This document shows, one piece after another, positions 53,285 to 62,717 of a stretch of DNA of 64,000 bases. The DNA lies in the NCBI GenBank assembly GCA_963778225.1, contig CAVZTR010000013.1, positions 124,001-188,000 on the forward strand, given 5' to 3'. This DNA comes from JAGVSR01 sp963778225. GTDB taxonomy: Bacteria > Pseudomonadota > Alphaproteobacteria > Rhizobiales > Hyphomicrobiaceae. The notes beneath the pieces were generated by a model, which ran no database searches, was not told where the DNA came from, and worked only from the letters and a program-made list of their open reading frames with translations. The translations under genes were made by a program, and so were the position numbers. Within the stretch, counting starts at the first letter, position 1; every line of letters begins with the position of its first letter.

Positions 53285-53344
53285 CTCAACTCCCCCGGCC
53301 GATGCCCGTCACCCGAGCGCCGCTCCCTGCTCTGCCCTGCCTGC

Positions 53345-55414
53345 CTACTCGGCAATCACCTTGAACTCGATGCGCCGGTTCTTCGCGCGCCCAGCCGCCG
53401 TCTCGTTCTCCGCGATCGGCCGCTCCGCCCCGTAGCCCACCGTCGAAAGACGCGACGCATCTACGCCCGCGGCCGTCAGATAATCGCTCACGGCCTTCGC
53501 ACGGCGCTCCGACAGCGGGTTGTTGCGCTCCGGAATGCCTTCCGAATCCGTGTGGCCCTCCACGCTGATCTTGAACGCCGGACACTGGTTCACGATCTTC
53601 GCCAGTTCATCCAGCGTCGGCTTGCTCTTCGGATCGAGCGTCGCGTCCGCCCGCTGGAAGTTGATCACGCCTTTGGCAACCGCCGCACCGATCAGCTTCT
53701 CGCACCGATCGGCCTCGGCCCGCGCCGCCGCAAGCCGCGCGTCGTCCTCAGCGCGCGCTGCCGCCGCCTGCGCATCGGCAGCCGCCTTCGCTGCCGCTTC
53801 TTCCTCAGCCTTGCGCCGCGCTTCCATCTCGGCGGCTAGACGCTGCTGCTCTTCTTCCTTGGCCTTCGCCTCGGCCGCAAGCCGCGCCTCTTCCTCCGCC
53901 CGTTGGCGCGCCGCCGCCTGCTTTTCGCCGGTGCTTGTCACCTGGACGACGGTCTCGCAGTCTCGGCTCGCCGCACCCTTGACGTCCGCCGCCAGAACCT
54001 TCGCCACCTCGTCGTCGTCCGTGACACCCTTCACGGCTACCGTTCCGTCGCTGAGCGTCAGATCGCCCGTCGTCAGACGGCCAAGTCCGCTGATCCCAGC
54101 CAGCAGGCAAGCCCGCCAGCCGTCACCGGCACCGGGCTTCACGTCCAGGCTGTCCTTCACCGACAGATCCGGGAAGCGCCCGCGCGTCGCCGCAACGAGC
54201 GCGATGCGCTCATCTTCGCTCGGCACATTTCCTGTCAGCTCGATCTGCCCACCTTCGATCCGCGCCGTCGTGACATAGGCTTGCGGAGCCGCCGGCGGAG
54301 ACGGTGCCTCGGCCACGGGCGCCGCCGCTGGCGGTTCGGGCTGCACGGCCGGCGCCGGTTCAGGCTCCACAGCTGGTGCCGGCGGCGGTGGCGGCGGTTC
54401 TGGCGCAACGATCTTTGCCTGTGCCGTCAGCGGCGCGGGAACGGCCGACTTGAAAGCCTCCGTGACGGCGTCTGCCGTCGCCTTGTCGTCGGCCTCGCCT
54501 TCGAGCATCACCGACCGTCCCGACAGCGCAAGTTCCCCCGCCCGCAGCTGATAAAGCTGATCGAGGCCACCACCCGCTGCCGCCACGAATCCCTCCGGCG
54601 CCCCGTCGGCAATTTCGACCCGATCGACGATCGCCCTGTCGGGAAACAGCTTCTTCGCCTTCTGGAACAGCTCATCGCGCACATCCGCCGACGGCGCATA
54701 GCCCGACAGCACGATTTGGTTCGCGGTCGCCACCGCCCCCCACACATAGTTCGCGATCTTCGGTCCGGTGATCGCGTCCCGTGCCAGCGTGATCCCCGCC
54801 GGCATCGTCTTCAACCGCGACCGCACCGCCTTCAGGCTCCCCTGATCCGGCGCGATACCGGCAATCGACAGTTTTGTGTCGGAAAGCTCGACGCTCCCCT
54901 CTTGCAGGGCCGCGAGTTGCTTGAGCCCAAATCCAGCACCGGAAATGAAAACGTCCCGCGCCGGTCCACCGCGCGCCAGCTTCATGTCGTCGTTCACCCG
55001 TAGGCCCGGCAAAGTCGCGCGAACGGCCTGCAAAATGGATTTGCGCGCAGGCTCTCCCGGCACGAAGCCGCTCAAGCGCACAGTCCCACCGGGCTCCCGC
55101 GTCGCCGACCAGACGAAGGTCTCGACCGTTTTGATGAGATCGGTCCGCGCATCGACCACGCGCACGCCCCAGACACGGCGCACCAGATCGGCGGCCTTGG
55201 ACGGGTCCGTCTCTTCCGCCGCCAGTCCCGTCAAAACCGCATCACGGCCGGAAAACGAGGTGGCCGCCCATCCGAGCCCGGCGCGCTCGAGCGCCTCGGT
55301 CGCGCGCACGCGCAAATCGGACTCGATGTCTGCCTGATGGAGATGGAGGACGATCCAACTCAACGGGGCGATCAGCAAAAGGCCCCAAAGCCATCGCCAA
55401 GGATTGCATCTCAT
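53345..55414 (-). CDS. OmpA-family protein with BON-like repeats
   Basis: 689 residues from ATG 55414 (a TTG at 55432 is in frame). One N-terminal membrane helix (WRWLWGLLLIAPLSWIVLHL). The next ~400 residues hold several BON-like units, visible as recurrent VxLSGxxPxxxxRxxLxxxA segments, interrupted by a Pro/Ala/Glu linker. An Ala/Glu/Arg-rich coiled coil follows, then the C-terminal OmpA peptidoglycan-binding domain (INFQRADATLDPKSKPTLDELAKIVN, SVEGHTDSEGIPERN, LSERRAKAVSDYL). It should span from the inner membrane to the cell wall, like ArfA-type proteins. Confidence 0.9.
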   Translation of the reverse strand: MRCNPWRWLWGLLLIAPLSWIVLHLHQADIESDLRVRATEALERAGLGWAATSFSGRDAVLTGLAAEETDPSKAADLVRRVWGVRVVDARTDLIKTVETFVWSATREPGGTVRLSGFVPGEPARKSILQAVRATLPGLRVNDDMKLARGGPARDVFISGAGFGLKQLAALQEGSVELSDTKLSIAGIAPDQGSLKAVRSRLKTMPAGITLARDAITGPKIANYVWGAVATANQIVLSGYAPSADVRDELFQKAKKLFPDRAIVDRVEIADGAPEGFVAAAGGGLDQLYQLRAGELALSGRSVMLEGEADDKATADAVTEAFKSAVPAPLTAQAKIVAPEPPPPPPAPAVEPEPAPAVQPEPPAAAPVAEAPSPPAAPQAYVTTARIEGGQIELTGNVPSEDERIALVAATRGRFPDLSVKDSLDVKPGAGDGWRACLLAGISGLGRLTTGDLTLSDGTVAVKGVTDDDEVAKVLAADVKGAASRDCETVVQVTSTGEKQAAARQRAEEEARLAAEAKAKEEEQQRLAAEMEARRKAEEEAAAKAAADAQAAAARAEDDARLAAARAEADRCEKLIGAAVAKGVINFQRADATLDPKSKPTLDELAKIVNQCPAFKISVEGHTDSEGIPERNNPLSERRAKAVSDYLTAAGVDASRLSTVGYGAERPIAENETAAGRAKNRRIEFKVIAE

Positions 55415-55758
55415 CAAACCCGTGCTCCCCAAGTCCTACCGCACCATCCGGCTGACCCCGCGCAGCGGAATCGGATGGCGCACGGGCGAGCGCCGTTGAA
55501 ACGCCGTTCGAGAACAACGCGACACCACGCCAACATGCCAGGCCGGTTCCCTCACCCGCCGTGCCGCACTATAGAGGACCGAAAATCCCTTTCCAAGCGG
55601 GCACCCCCTCGCTCCGGGGAAAGCAACCGTTTGAACAAACGCTCTAAATTGGCGCCCGCGGAAGCCATGATTCCAAGCCGAACCAGCGCTTAGCGCACAA
55701 TTCGGCGACCAGCGCGCCCAGCGACGCGCCCAACTTCGCCCGGCCCACTGCAACTTTT
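55415..55758. other. Divergent intergenic region, no gene seen
   Basis: 344 bp between the OmpA-protein start (leftward) and the promoter of the LuxR regulator (rightward). Fairly GC-rich, with no ORF of coding character on either strand. Presumed to hold the promoter of the OmpA operon. Confidence 0.5.
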
Positions 55759-55787
55759 TTGACACAGACCCCGGGGTCACGTAGACC
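55759..55787 (+). promoter_or_regulatory. Promoter of the LuxR-type regulator with a palindromic operator in the spacer
   Basis: A perfect -35 TTGACA (55759-55764), a 17-base spacer, and a weak -10 TAGACC (55782-55787). The spacer contains the perfect 12-base palindrome GACCCCGGGGTC (55767-55778), placed where a repressor or MerR-like activator would act. The regulator's ATG is 62 bases downstream. Confidence 0.45.
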
Positions 55788-55848
55788 ACACGAGAGATCG
55801 ATAAGCCGTCCCGGTGCGGGGCGGTCTCAAGTCCTGAGGCCCGAGACG

Positions 55849-56499
55849 ATGGACGAAAACTTTCTGGTGGTGGACGACCACCCTCTGTTCCGCGATGCGC
55901 TGACCTTGGCCATCAAGGCGTCTCACCCCGCCGCGAACATCAAGGAAGCATCCTCGATCGACGCGGCAAAGGAAATGATGGGCCGCGGCGAGCGCTTCGA
56001 CCTGGTCCTCCTCGATCTCTCCATGCCGGGTGTTGCAGGCTTCGAGGGCTTCCTCGAACTGCGCGGCATCGACCCCAAGCAGCCGATTGTCATCGTGTCG
56101 GCACTCGAAGACAGTCGCGTCATCCACGAAGCCATCACGCTCGGCGCGGCTGGCTTCATCCCCAAGTCGGCCCGCAAGCCGGAACTGGCCGAAGCGATCG
56201 ACACGGTCATGCAGGGCAACCTCACGCTGCCAAAAACCTATCAGCCGCCCGCTCGCGATGCGGCCGGCGCGTCCGACATCGGCACGCGCCTATCTTCGCT
56301 CACACCCCAGCAACTGCGCGTCTTGAACATGCTGCGCCAGGGTCTTCTCAACAAGCAGATCGCGCACGAACTCGGCGTCGGTGAAACCACCGTCAAGGCC
56401 CACGTGTCGGAGATCCTTCGCAAGCTCGACGTCGCCTCGCGAACGCAGGCCGTCATCGAAGTCAGCCGCATCGATTTTGACAAACTTGTCGGCGGTTAG
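55849..56499 (+). CDS. LuxR/NarL-family response regulator
   Basis: 216 residues from ATG 55849. Receiver domain with acidic pocket (VVDDHP, 7-12), phospho-acceptor Asp56 in LLDLSMPG and Lys106 in FIPKSARK; then a C-terminal LuxR helix-turn-helix (LTPQQLRVLNMLRQGLLNKQIAHELGVGETTVKAHVSEIL). It is arranged tail-to-tail with the hybrid kinase gene (14 bp between stops). In Pseudomonas, regulators of this type near nahK and nosP control alcohol oxidation genes, so a similar partnership is likely. Confidence 0.93.
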   Translation: MDENFLVVDDHPLFRDALTLAIKASHPAANIKEASSIDAAKEMMGRGERFDLVLLDLSMPGVAGFEGFLELRGIDPKQPIVIVSALEDSRVIHEAITLGAAGFIPKSARKPELAEAIDTVMQGNLTLPKTYQPPARDAAGASDIGTRLSSLTPQQLRVLNMLRQGLLNKQIAHELGVGETTVKAHVSEILRKLDVASRTQAVIEVSRIDFDKLVGG

Positions 56500-56513
56500 T
56501 GAGGCGCGACCGA

Positions 56514-57899
56514 TTACGCCCCGCTGGTGATCACATGGCGCATCAGCGCCCTGAGTTCCGCCGGCTTCACCGGCTTGCGGAGCAGTTCGAATGGCCCAGC
56601 CGCGGCCAGTGAAGACTGCGTCAGCGATCTGTCGGCCGAAATCACGATTGCTGGAACCTCAACGCCCAGTCGCCGCCGCAGATCTGCCACGACAGCGACG
56701 CCGGTCTGCCCCCGGTTGAGGTGGTAGTCGGCGAGCACCACGTCCGGGCTGTACTCCGGCGTCTCGTTAAACATCGCCTCCACATCTTCCGCCGAAGCCG
56801 CCACGCGCACCTGGCACCCCCAGCGCATCAGCAGCGCCCGCATCGCCTCGACGACCGTCGGCTCGTTTTCAATCACAAGCACATGCGATGCCGGCAAACC
56901 GTAGCCGGGCGCAACATGCGTCTCCACCACCTGCTGCGGCGCTCGCATCGTTGCGAACGGAGCCATCACCGTGAAACACGATCCGCGGCCGACGCGGGAA
57001 CATAGTCCCAGATCATGTTCAAGCGCCTCCGACATGCGCTGCACGATAGACAATCCGAGGCCAAACCCGCCGACGCGCGCTGTTTCCGAAGCCGTGCCGC
57101 GCTGGAACTCTTCGAAAATTCGATCCCGCTCCACCTGCGGAATGCCCGGTCCCGTATCCCAGACTTCGAGCCGGACGCTCAGGCCCCGCCGTCTCGCCAA
57201 CAACCGGATACGCCCTCTGTCCGTATAATGCACCGCGTTGGCGACCAGGTTCTGCATGATCCGTCGCAACATCAGCGGATCGGACCGCACCATCAACCTC
57301 GTGGGCCTGTGACCCAGCTTCAATGACTTGGCACGTGCGATCGGCGCGAGATCACCCACGACGCTGCTGAACAATTCGTCCACGTCGATCAGTCGGATCT
57401 GCGGCTCGGTCACACCCGCTTCGAGCCGCGACAGATCAAGAATGGTCTTCAACAGCTCTTCGATCGTCGACAGCGCATGGTCGACCTGTCCTCCAAGCCG
57501 CTGCTGCTCCCGATCGCCTTCGCCGTCGAGCATGGCGGAAAGGGTCAGCCTCGCGGCGTGCAGCGGCTGCAGCAGGTCATGACCGACCGCTGTGAAAAAA
57601 CGCGTCTTGAACCGGTTCGCACGCTCGGCCGCGTCCCGGGCCAGCATCAGTTCGCTGTTGGCTTGTTCGAGGCGGTCAAGCGCGGTCTTCAACTGGTCGG
57701 TGCGAATACGCACCTGGCCCTCGAGCCCAATGGCGGTCTGGAAGAGCGAATACGCGTTCGCTTGCTGATCCATCGAACGCTCGACGCGCTGCATAAGCGC
57801 GGCATTGATCCGCGCGAGCTTTTCCAGCCGACGCTCAAGTTCCGAACCCGGCCCGTCGTGCCGTGGCGGGATCGGGTAACTGACTTCGTCGCTTTTCAT
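56514..57899 (-). CDS. Hybrid histidine kinase without sensor domain, NahK-like
   Basis: 461 residues. An N-terminal coiled coil (about 18-95) with no PAS or membrane segment leads to the phospho-acceptor His107 in FFTAVGHDLLQPLHAARL. ATP-binding boxes follow: QNLVANAVHYTD (N), DTGPGIP (G1), GFGLGLSIV (G2). A C-terminal receiver has Asp391 in VVLADYHLNRG. Lacking its own sensor, it should respond to a partner; the FIST gene upstream overlaps it as ATGA, so the two are co-translated. Confidence 0.92.
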   Translation of the reverse strand: MKSDEVSYPIPPRHDGPGSELERRLEKLARINAALMQRVERSMDQQANAYSLFQTAIGLEGQVRIRTDQLKTALDRLEQANSELMLARDAAERANRFKTRFFTAVGHDLLQPLHAARLTLSAMLDGEGDREQQRLGGQVDHALSTIEELLKTILDLSRLEAGVTEPQIRLIDVDELFSSVVGDLAPIARAKSLKLGHRPTRLMVRSDPLMLRRIMQNLVANAVHYTDRGRIRLLARRRGLSVRLEVWDTGPGIPQVERDRIFEEFQRGTASETARVGGFGLGLSIVQRMSEALEHDLGLCSRVGRGSCFTVMAPFATMRAPQQVVETHVAPGYGLPASHVLVIENEPTVVEAMRALLMRWGCQVRVAASAEDVEAMFNETPEYSPDVVLADYHLNRGQTGVAVVADLRRRLGVEVPAIVISADRSLTQSSLAAAGPFELLRKPVKPAELRALMRHVITSGA

Positions 57900-59059
57900 G
57901 GCGCGCCGCCCGTACCCTTACCGAATGCAATGCCCGTCAACGTCTGATTCAAGTGCATCGCGTTGAATTGTTCGCCGTAAGTGTGGAAGCCAACGATCCT
58001 GTAACGCCGGTACATGTCTTCCATCTGATGGCGGATCTGCCGGTTTTCGGCATCGAGCCGGCGCAGCACACAATCAAACCCGATGACGAAGTCGATCCCG
58101 CCAATCTCCTGGCCGATCTCGTCGAGAGCTTCCTGCGTGGCACGCAACATGTCCTGAGGACGTGCTACCGTGAACACGAGCCCCTCGTCGATGGCACAAA
58201 AGAACGAGAGCGAGCCGTCTTCGTTCATATTGCGGATAGAGCGGCAATAGTAATTGCCGCCGACTTTGACGACGAGCGGGTAGGCCGCGAAACTGAACGG
58301 ACCGAGATCATCAGGCAGCAGGCCAATGGCCGACGCATACTCCAGCGCCGCCGGCTCGGCGTTCAATTCCATGACGATGCGCCGTTCTGTGTCCGCCGCC
58401 GTCACGACGAGTTTGATCGGCGTCGGCTCGAAGTTCTGCGTTTTGAAGACCCGGAACGGCACGGCGGTCTCAACGAGGATCAGAACGGCGGCATCTGCCA
58501 TCACCCGGCTTTCATTCACGACCACCGCGCCGCGAAACGTCAGCCCATCCCCGGCCGAGCCGCCGATGAGAGGGACGTGCTCGATCGCCCAGTGAACGGC
58601 GGCGACCAGCGACTCCTCCGTATTGGAGGTCCCATCCACCAGGATCATCGCGAACGCGCTCATGCGCCGTTCGCCGTCGTCGCTCCGAAGCCGGCTTCTC
58701 AAGCGCCGCGCAAGTTCCGTCGCCCGCTCGACACCAAACTCGGACACGTTCTCGACCACACCCGCATGCACCGTGAAGCCTGAGTGCGGAAAGGCGATCA
58801 ACAACACGCCCTCGTCCACCATGCCGCCCGGCGTGATCGCCCCCGCCGTCGAACAGCCTGAAATTGGAGACCCCGGAAACGCGGCCGTCAACGCGGCGAC
58901 GAGCGCCTCCGCGTCATAGTCTGCAGAAAAGTACGCGATGATGTGCTGGAACGTCCCCGGCCCAAGCCCAGCCTTCAGCTGCGCAACAACCTCAACGAGA
59001 TTACCGCTGGCGCTCGACGCGCAACGCACGCCGCTCGTGCTCGCAACAGAGGATGCCAT
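57896..59059 (-). CDS. FIST-domain sensor protein, NosP-like
   Basis: 387 residues from ATG 59059; a TTG at 59065 is better spaced from GGGAG. FIST N and C domains fill the protein: ISGCSTAGAITPGGMVDEGVLLIAF near 70, LVDGTSNTEESLVAAVHWA, LIGGSAGDGLTFRGAVVVN, and a C-terminal helix FDCVLRRLDAENRQIRHQ. FIST proteins sense small ligands; those encoded just before a sensorless hybrid kinase are the haem-based NO sensors NosP. The 4-bp overlap with the kinase gene supports that role. Haem binding here is not proved. Confidence 0.88.
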   Translation of the reverse strand: MASSVASTSGVRCASSASGNLVEVVAQLKAGLGPGTFQHIIAYFSADYDAEALVAALTAAFPGSPISGCSTAGAITPGGMVDEGVLLIAFPHSGFTVHAGVVENVSEFGVERATELARRLRSRLRSDDGERRMSAFAMILVDGTSNTEESLVAAVHWAIEHVPLIGGSAGDGLTFRGAVVVNESRVMADAAVLILVETAVPFRVFKTQNFEPTPIKLVVTAADTERRIVMELNAEPAALEYASAIGLLPDDLGPFSFAAYPLVVKVGGNYYCRSIRNMNEDGSLSFFCAIDEGLVFTVARPQDMLRATQEALDEIGQEIGGIDFVIGFDCVLRRLDAENRQIRHQMEDMYRRYRIVGFHTYGEQFNAMHLNQTLTGIAFGKGTGGAP

Positions 59060-59185
59060 GGACAAATCAGTCTCCCGGACGGGCCCGTTCTATCGGCAGG
59101 CCTTGTGGAGAGTGTTGCCACAGTCGCGCACCGGCCGCAAATGGCGGCCGGGCTTATGATTTCCGCACCATGAGCGAAGATCGCC

Positions 59186-59569
59186 TCAGTCGAGTTTCAC
59201 CCGCGACTGCTCGGGTTTGTGGCCAGGCATGGTCAGCGTCAGGACAATCGTCGTGCCCTTGCCCGCTGTGAACGGCCCCGTGCCCTTGAGAAGATTGCCC
59301 TCTGCCGGCGCCAGCGCTACCTCACTCTTCTTTCCGCCGGATAAGATCACCGCACTCGCCTTCGCACCCACAGTCTCCTCCGGCGAGCCATCTTCGCCGG
59401 TCACGAACACCTCGAGCGTCCCATCCTTGGCGACAACTTCCAGCTTGTGGTGGCCATTCTCGACGAATTTGCCACCATTCGAGCCGGTATCGTGCTTGTG
59501 GCCCTCGTGCGCTGCGGCAGGCGCGGCCATCAGCATGGCTGCAACCGCAATCATCGTCCATTTGGTCAT
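59186..59569 (-). CDS. Periplasmic His-rich protein associated with Czc efflux
   Basis: 127 residues. Signal peptide MTKWTMIAVAAMLMAAPAAA, then HEGHKHD right at the mature N-terminus and GHHKLEVV further on, a metal-binding look. The rest is a beta-rich domain ending LTLTMPGHKPEQSRVKLD. It starts 17 bp after the czcA stop on the same strand, so it is the last gene of the metal-efflux operon. A periplasmic metal chaperone or buffer is likely; no family name is certain. Confidence 0.8.
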   Translation of the reverse strand: MTKWTMIAVAAMLMAAPAAAHEGHKHDTGSNGGKFVENGHHKLEVVAKDGTLEVFVTGEDGSPEETVGAKASAVILSGGKKSEVALAPAEGNLLKGTGPFTAGKGTTIVLTLTMPGHKPEQSRVKLD

Positions 59570-59586
59570 GTCAGTTCTCCCATTTT

Positions 59587-62500
59587 TCAGAAGGCATGGA
59601 CTTCGCGCTGCTCGTCCTTTGCCACCAGCAGTCGCTCCAGTGGCTTGCGCCCAAACCGCAGGAACAGCGCCGGCGTGAGGAACGCATCGATCAGTGTCGC
59701 GGAAAAGAGCCCGCCGAAAATCGTCACCGCCACGGGATGGAGGATCTCCTTGCCCGGCTCATCTGCTCCGATCATCAGCGGCACAAGCGCAATTCCCGCC
59801 GACAGCGCCGTCATCAGGACAGGCCGCAATCGTTCGAGCGTCCCGCGCACGACCAGCGCCTTCCCGAATGTCTCGCCTTCGAACAGAGCGAGATTGATGT
59901 AGTGGCTGATCTTCAGGATCCCGTTGCGTGTCGCGATCCCCGCCAGCGTGATGAACCCGATCGCACTCGCGACTGAGAACGACTGCCCCGCGATCCACAA
60001 CGCCGCCACGCTGCCGATCAGCGCCAGCGGTACGTTGCCCATGATGATCAGTGCCAACACCGCCGACTTGTACCGGCTATAAAGAACCGCGAAAATCAGC
60101 AGCAGCGACACCATCGAGAGCCACAGGATCAGCTGCGAGGCTTCCTCCTGCGCCTGGAACTGCCCTTCGAGACTCGTAAAATACCCCTGCGGCAGCTTCG
60201 TGTCCGCCAGCACGTCGCGAATATCATCAACGATGCGCGCCAGATCCGACCCATCCGAGTTGGCGAACACGGCGATCCTCCGTCGCCCGTTCTCGCGCTG
60301 GATCTGGTTCGGCCCATCCGTCTCCACCACCTCCGCGATCGTCCTGAGCGGAATTCTCCCTGCAGGGCTCGCGATCAGCATGTCGCCAAGCGCACGTGTG
60401 CTGCGATCCTCATCCGCCAGCCGCAAGACCACGTCGAACCGCTTGGACTGGTCCACGATCTGCGACACCACGCGCCCGTTCGACAACGTCTCCAACACCG
60501 ACGTCACATCATTCGGATTGAGCCCGTACCGCTTCGCCTTCTCGTAATCGACCCGCACCTGCAATTGCGGAATGCGCACCTGTTTCTCGGTCTGCAAGTC
60601 GGTGATGCCGGGAATACTGCGTATCCGCTCCTCGAACTGAGCTGCCAGCCCGCGCAGCGTATCCGTATCGTCGCCATAGATCTTGAGCGCGATCTGCGCC
60701 CTCACGCCCGACAGCATATGATCGAGCCGATGTGCAATCGGCTGCCCGACACTCACACTCACCGGCAGCACCGACAGCCGCGACCTGAGATCGAGCAGCA
60801 CCTCTTCGCGCCCGCGATCCGACGGCTTGAGATCGAGATCGAGTTCGCTCGTGTGCACGCCCTCCGCGTGCTCGTCGAGTTCCGCCCGCCCCGTCCGCCG
60901 CCCAACGGACTTCACCTCGGGAACCTGCGCCGCGATCTGCTCCGCCAGCCGCCCGATGCGATCCGATTCCGCCAGGCTGATCCCCGGCTGCAACGTCACG
61001 CTGACGAGCACCGTCCCCTCGTTGAAGCTCGGCAGAAACGCGCGCGGCAACAGCAGTCCCGCTCCCAGCGCAGCCAGTACCGCCAACACCGGCAGCCCGA
61101 ACACCGCGCGCGAATGCGCAAAGCTCCACTCCAGCCCGCGCTCCTGCCACCGCTTCAGGACCCGCAACAATCGCGAATCCTGCTCCTCCAGATGCGCCAT
61201 CCGCGGCAGCAGCCACACCGACAGCACCGGCGTCACCGTCATCGCCACCCCAAGGCTGGCCAGAATGGAAACGATGAACGCGATCCCCAGCGGCGTGAAC
61301 AGCCGCCCCTCGATGCCCGACAGCGCAAACAGCGGCAGGAACACCAAGACGATGATCGCCGTCGCATAGAGGATACCCGACCGCACCTCGATCGAGGCAT
61401 CCGCCACCACCTCCGACACGGCTCCGCCGGTCGCGCCCGCCCGATGCCCGCCACTGCCCCAGCCGTCGATAGATGTTTTCAACATCCACCACCGCATCAT
61501 CGACCAGCGCCCCGATCGCAATCGCAAGCCCGCCCAAGGTCATCGTGTTGATGCCAAGGCCCATCATCTGAAAAACCAGCACCGTCGCCAGCACCGACAG
61601 TGGGATCGCCACGATCGAGATCAGCGTCGTCTGCCAGTTGAGCAGGAAAATGAACAGCACCACCGCCACGATCACCAGCGCTTCCACCAGCACGCGCATC
61701 ACATTCGCAATCGACGTCTCGATGAACGTCGCCTGACGGAACTGCACGTCCGTCACCGTCACACCGGCCGGCATCACGCGCTGCAAATCCGGCAGCAGCG
61801 CCTCGATCTCGCGCGTGATCTGCACCGTGTCCGCCCCCGGCTGCTTTTGCACCGCGAGGATCACCGCCGGCTTGCCGTTGAACCCCGCGTCGCCGCGCTT
61901 CGTCCGCGCCGCGAAATCCACCGTCGCCACCTGCGACAGCGAAATGACCGTCTCGTCCCGATAGGCAACGACGAGGTTGCGCAGATCCTCGATCCGCGTT
62001 GATCGCGCGATGTTGCGGATCAGGAACTCGCGCGCGTTGAGATCGACGAACCCGCCGCCCGTGTTCGAACCGAACTGCCGGATCGCCTTCTCGATATCCT
62101 CGATCGTCACGTCGAGCCCTGCCATCCGCAGCGGATCGGGCACGATGCGATACTGGCGCACCTCGCCCCCGATCGGGATCACCTGCGCCACGCCCGACAC
62201 CGTCAGCAAACGCGGCCGCACCGTGAAATCCGCCGTCTCGCGCAGCAGCATCGGATCGGCCGTCGCGCTCGACATGGCGATCAGCATGATCTCCCCCATG
62301 ATCGACGAGATCGGCCCCATCTGCGACGCCACGTCCGCCGGCAGCTGATCGCGCACGAGTTGCAACCGTTCCGACACCTGCTGCCGCGCCCGATAGATGT
62401 CCGTGTCCCAGCCGAATTCGATCGTCACCACCGAGAGCCCGGCGCCCGAGACAGAGCGCACGCGCTCCACCCCCGGCATTCCGTTCATGGCCGTCTCCAG

Positions 62501-62704
62501 CGGAAACGTCACGAGTTGCTCCACCTCTTCCGGCGCCAGCCCGTGCGCCTCAGACATCAGCGTCACGGTCGGCCGGTTGAGATCGGGAAACACGTCCACC
62601 GGCAGCTGCTGCAACGTCATCAGCCCGTAGGCCATGAGCACAAGCCCGCCGAGAAAAACGAACAGCCTGTTGGCGAGGCTGGCGCGAACGATGGCGTTGA
62701 ACAT
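59587..62704 (-). pseudogene. czcA: CzcA-type heavy-metal RND efflux pump, frameshifted
   Basis: From 62704 the frame reads as an HME-type pump: MFNAIVRASLANRLFVFLGG, the TM4 motif GALVDDAVVDVENIYRRLG near 400. At about 61440-61480 it loses coherence. The +1 frame takes over with AVSEVVADASIEVRSGILYA and runs to 59587 through PVLSVWLLPRM, ITLAGIATRNG and a normal C-terminus. The joined length (~1038 residues) is right for CzcA. One extra base would explain the break. It exports divalent cations such as Co, Zn or Cd with the adaptor next door. Confidence 0.9.
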
Positions 62705-62717
62705 GGCGCAGCGCCTC

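Noticed and set aside
5199..61480. Programmed +1 frameshifting in the five broken genes
   Set aside because: The sites share no slippery sequence beyond a common CTG-like context, and the genes are unrelated; assembly insertions explain the pattern more simply.
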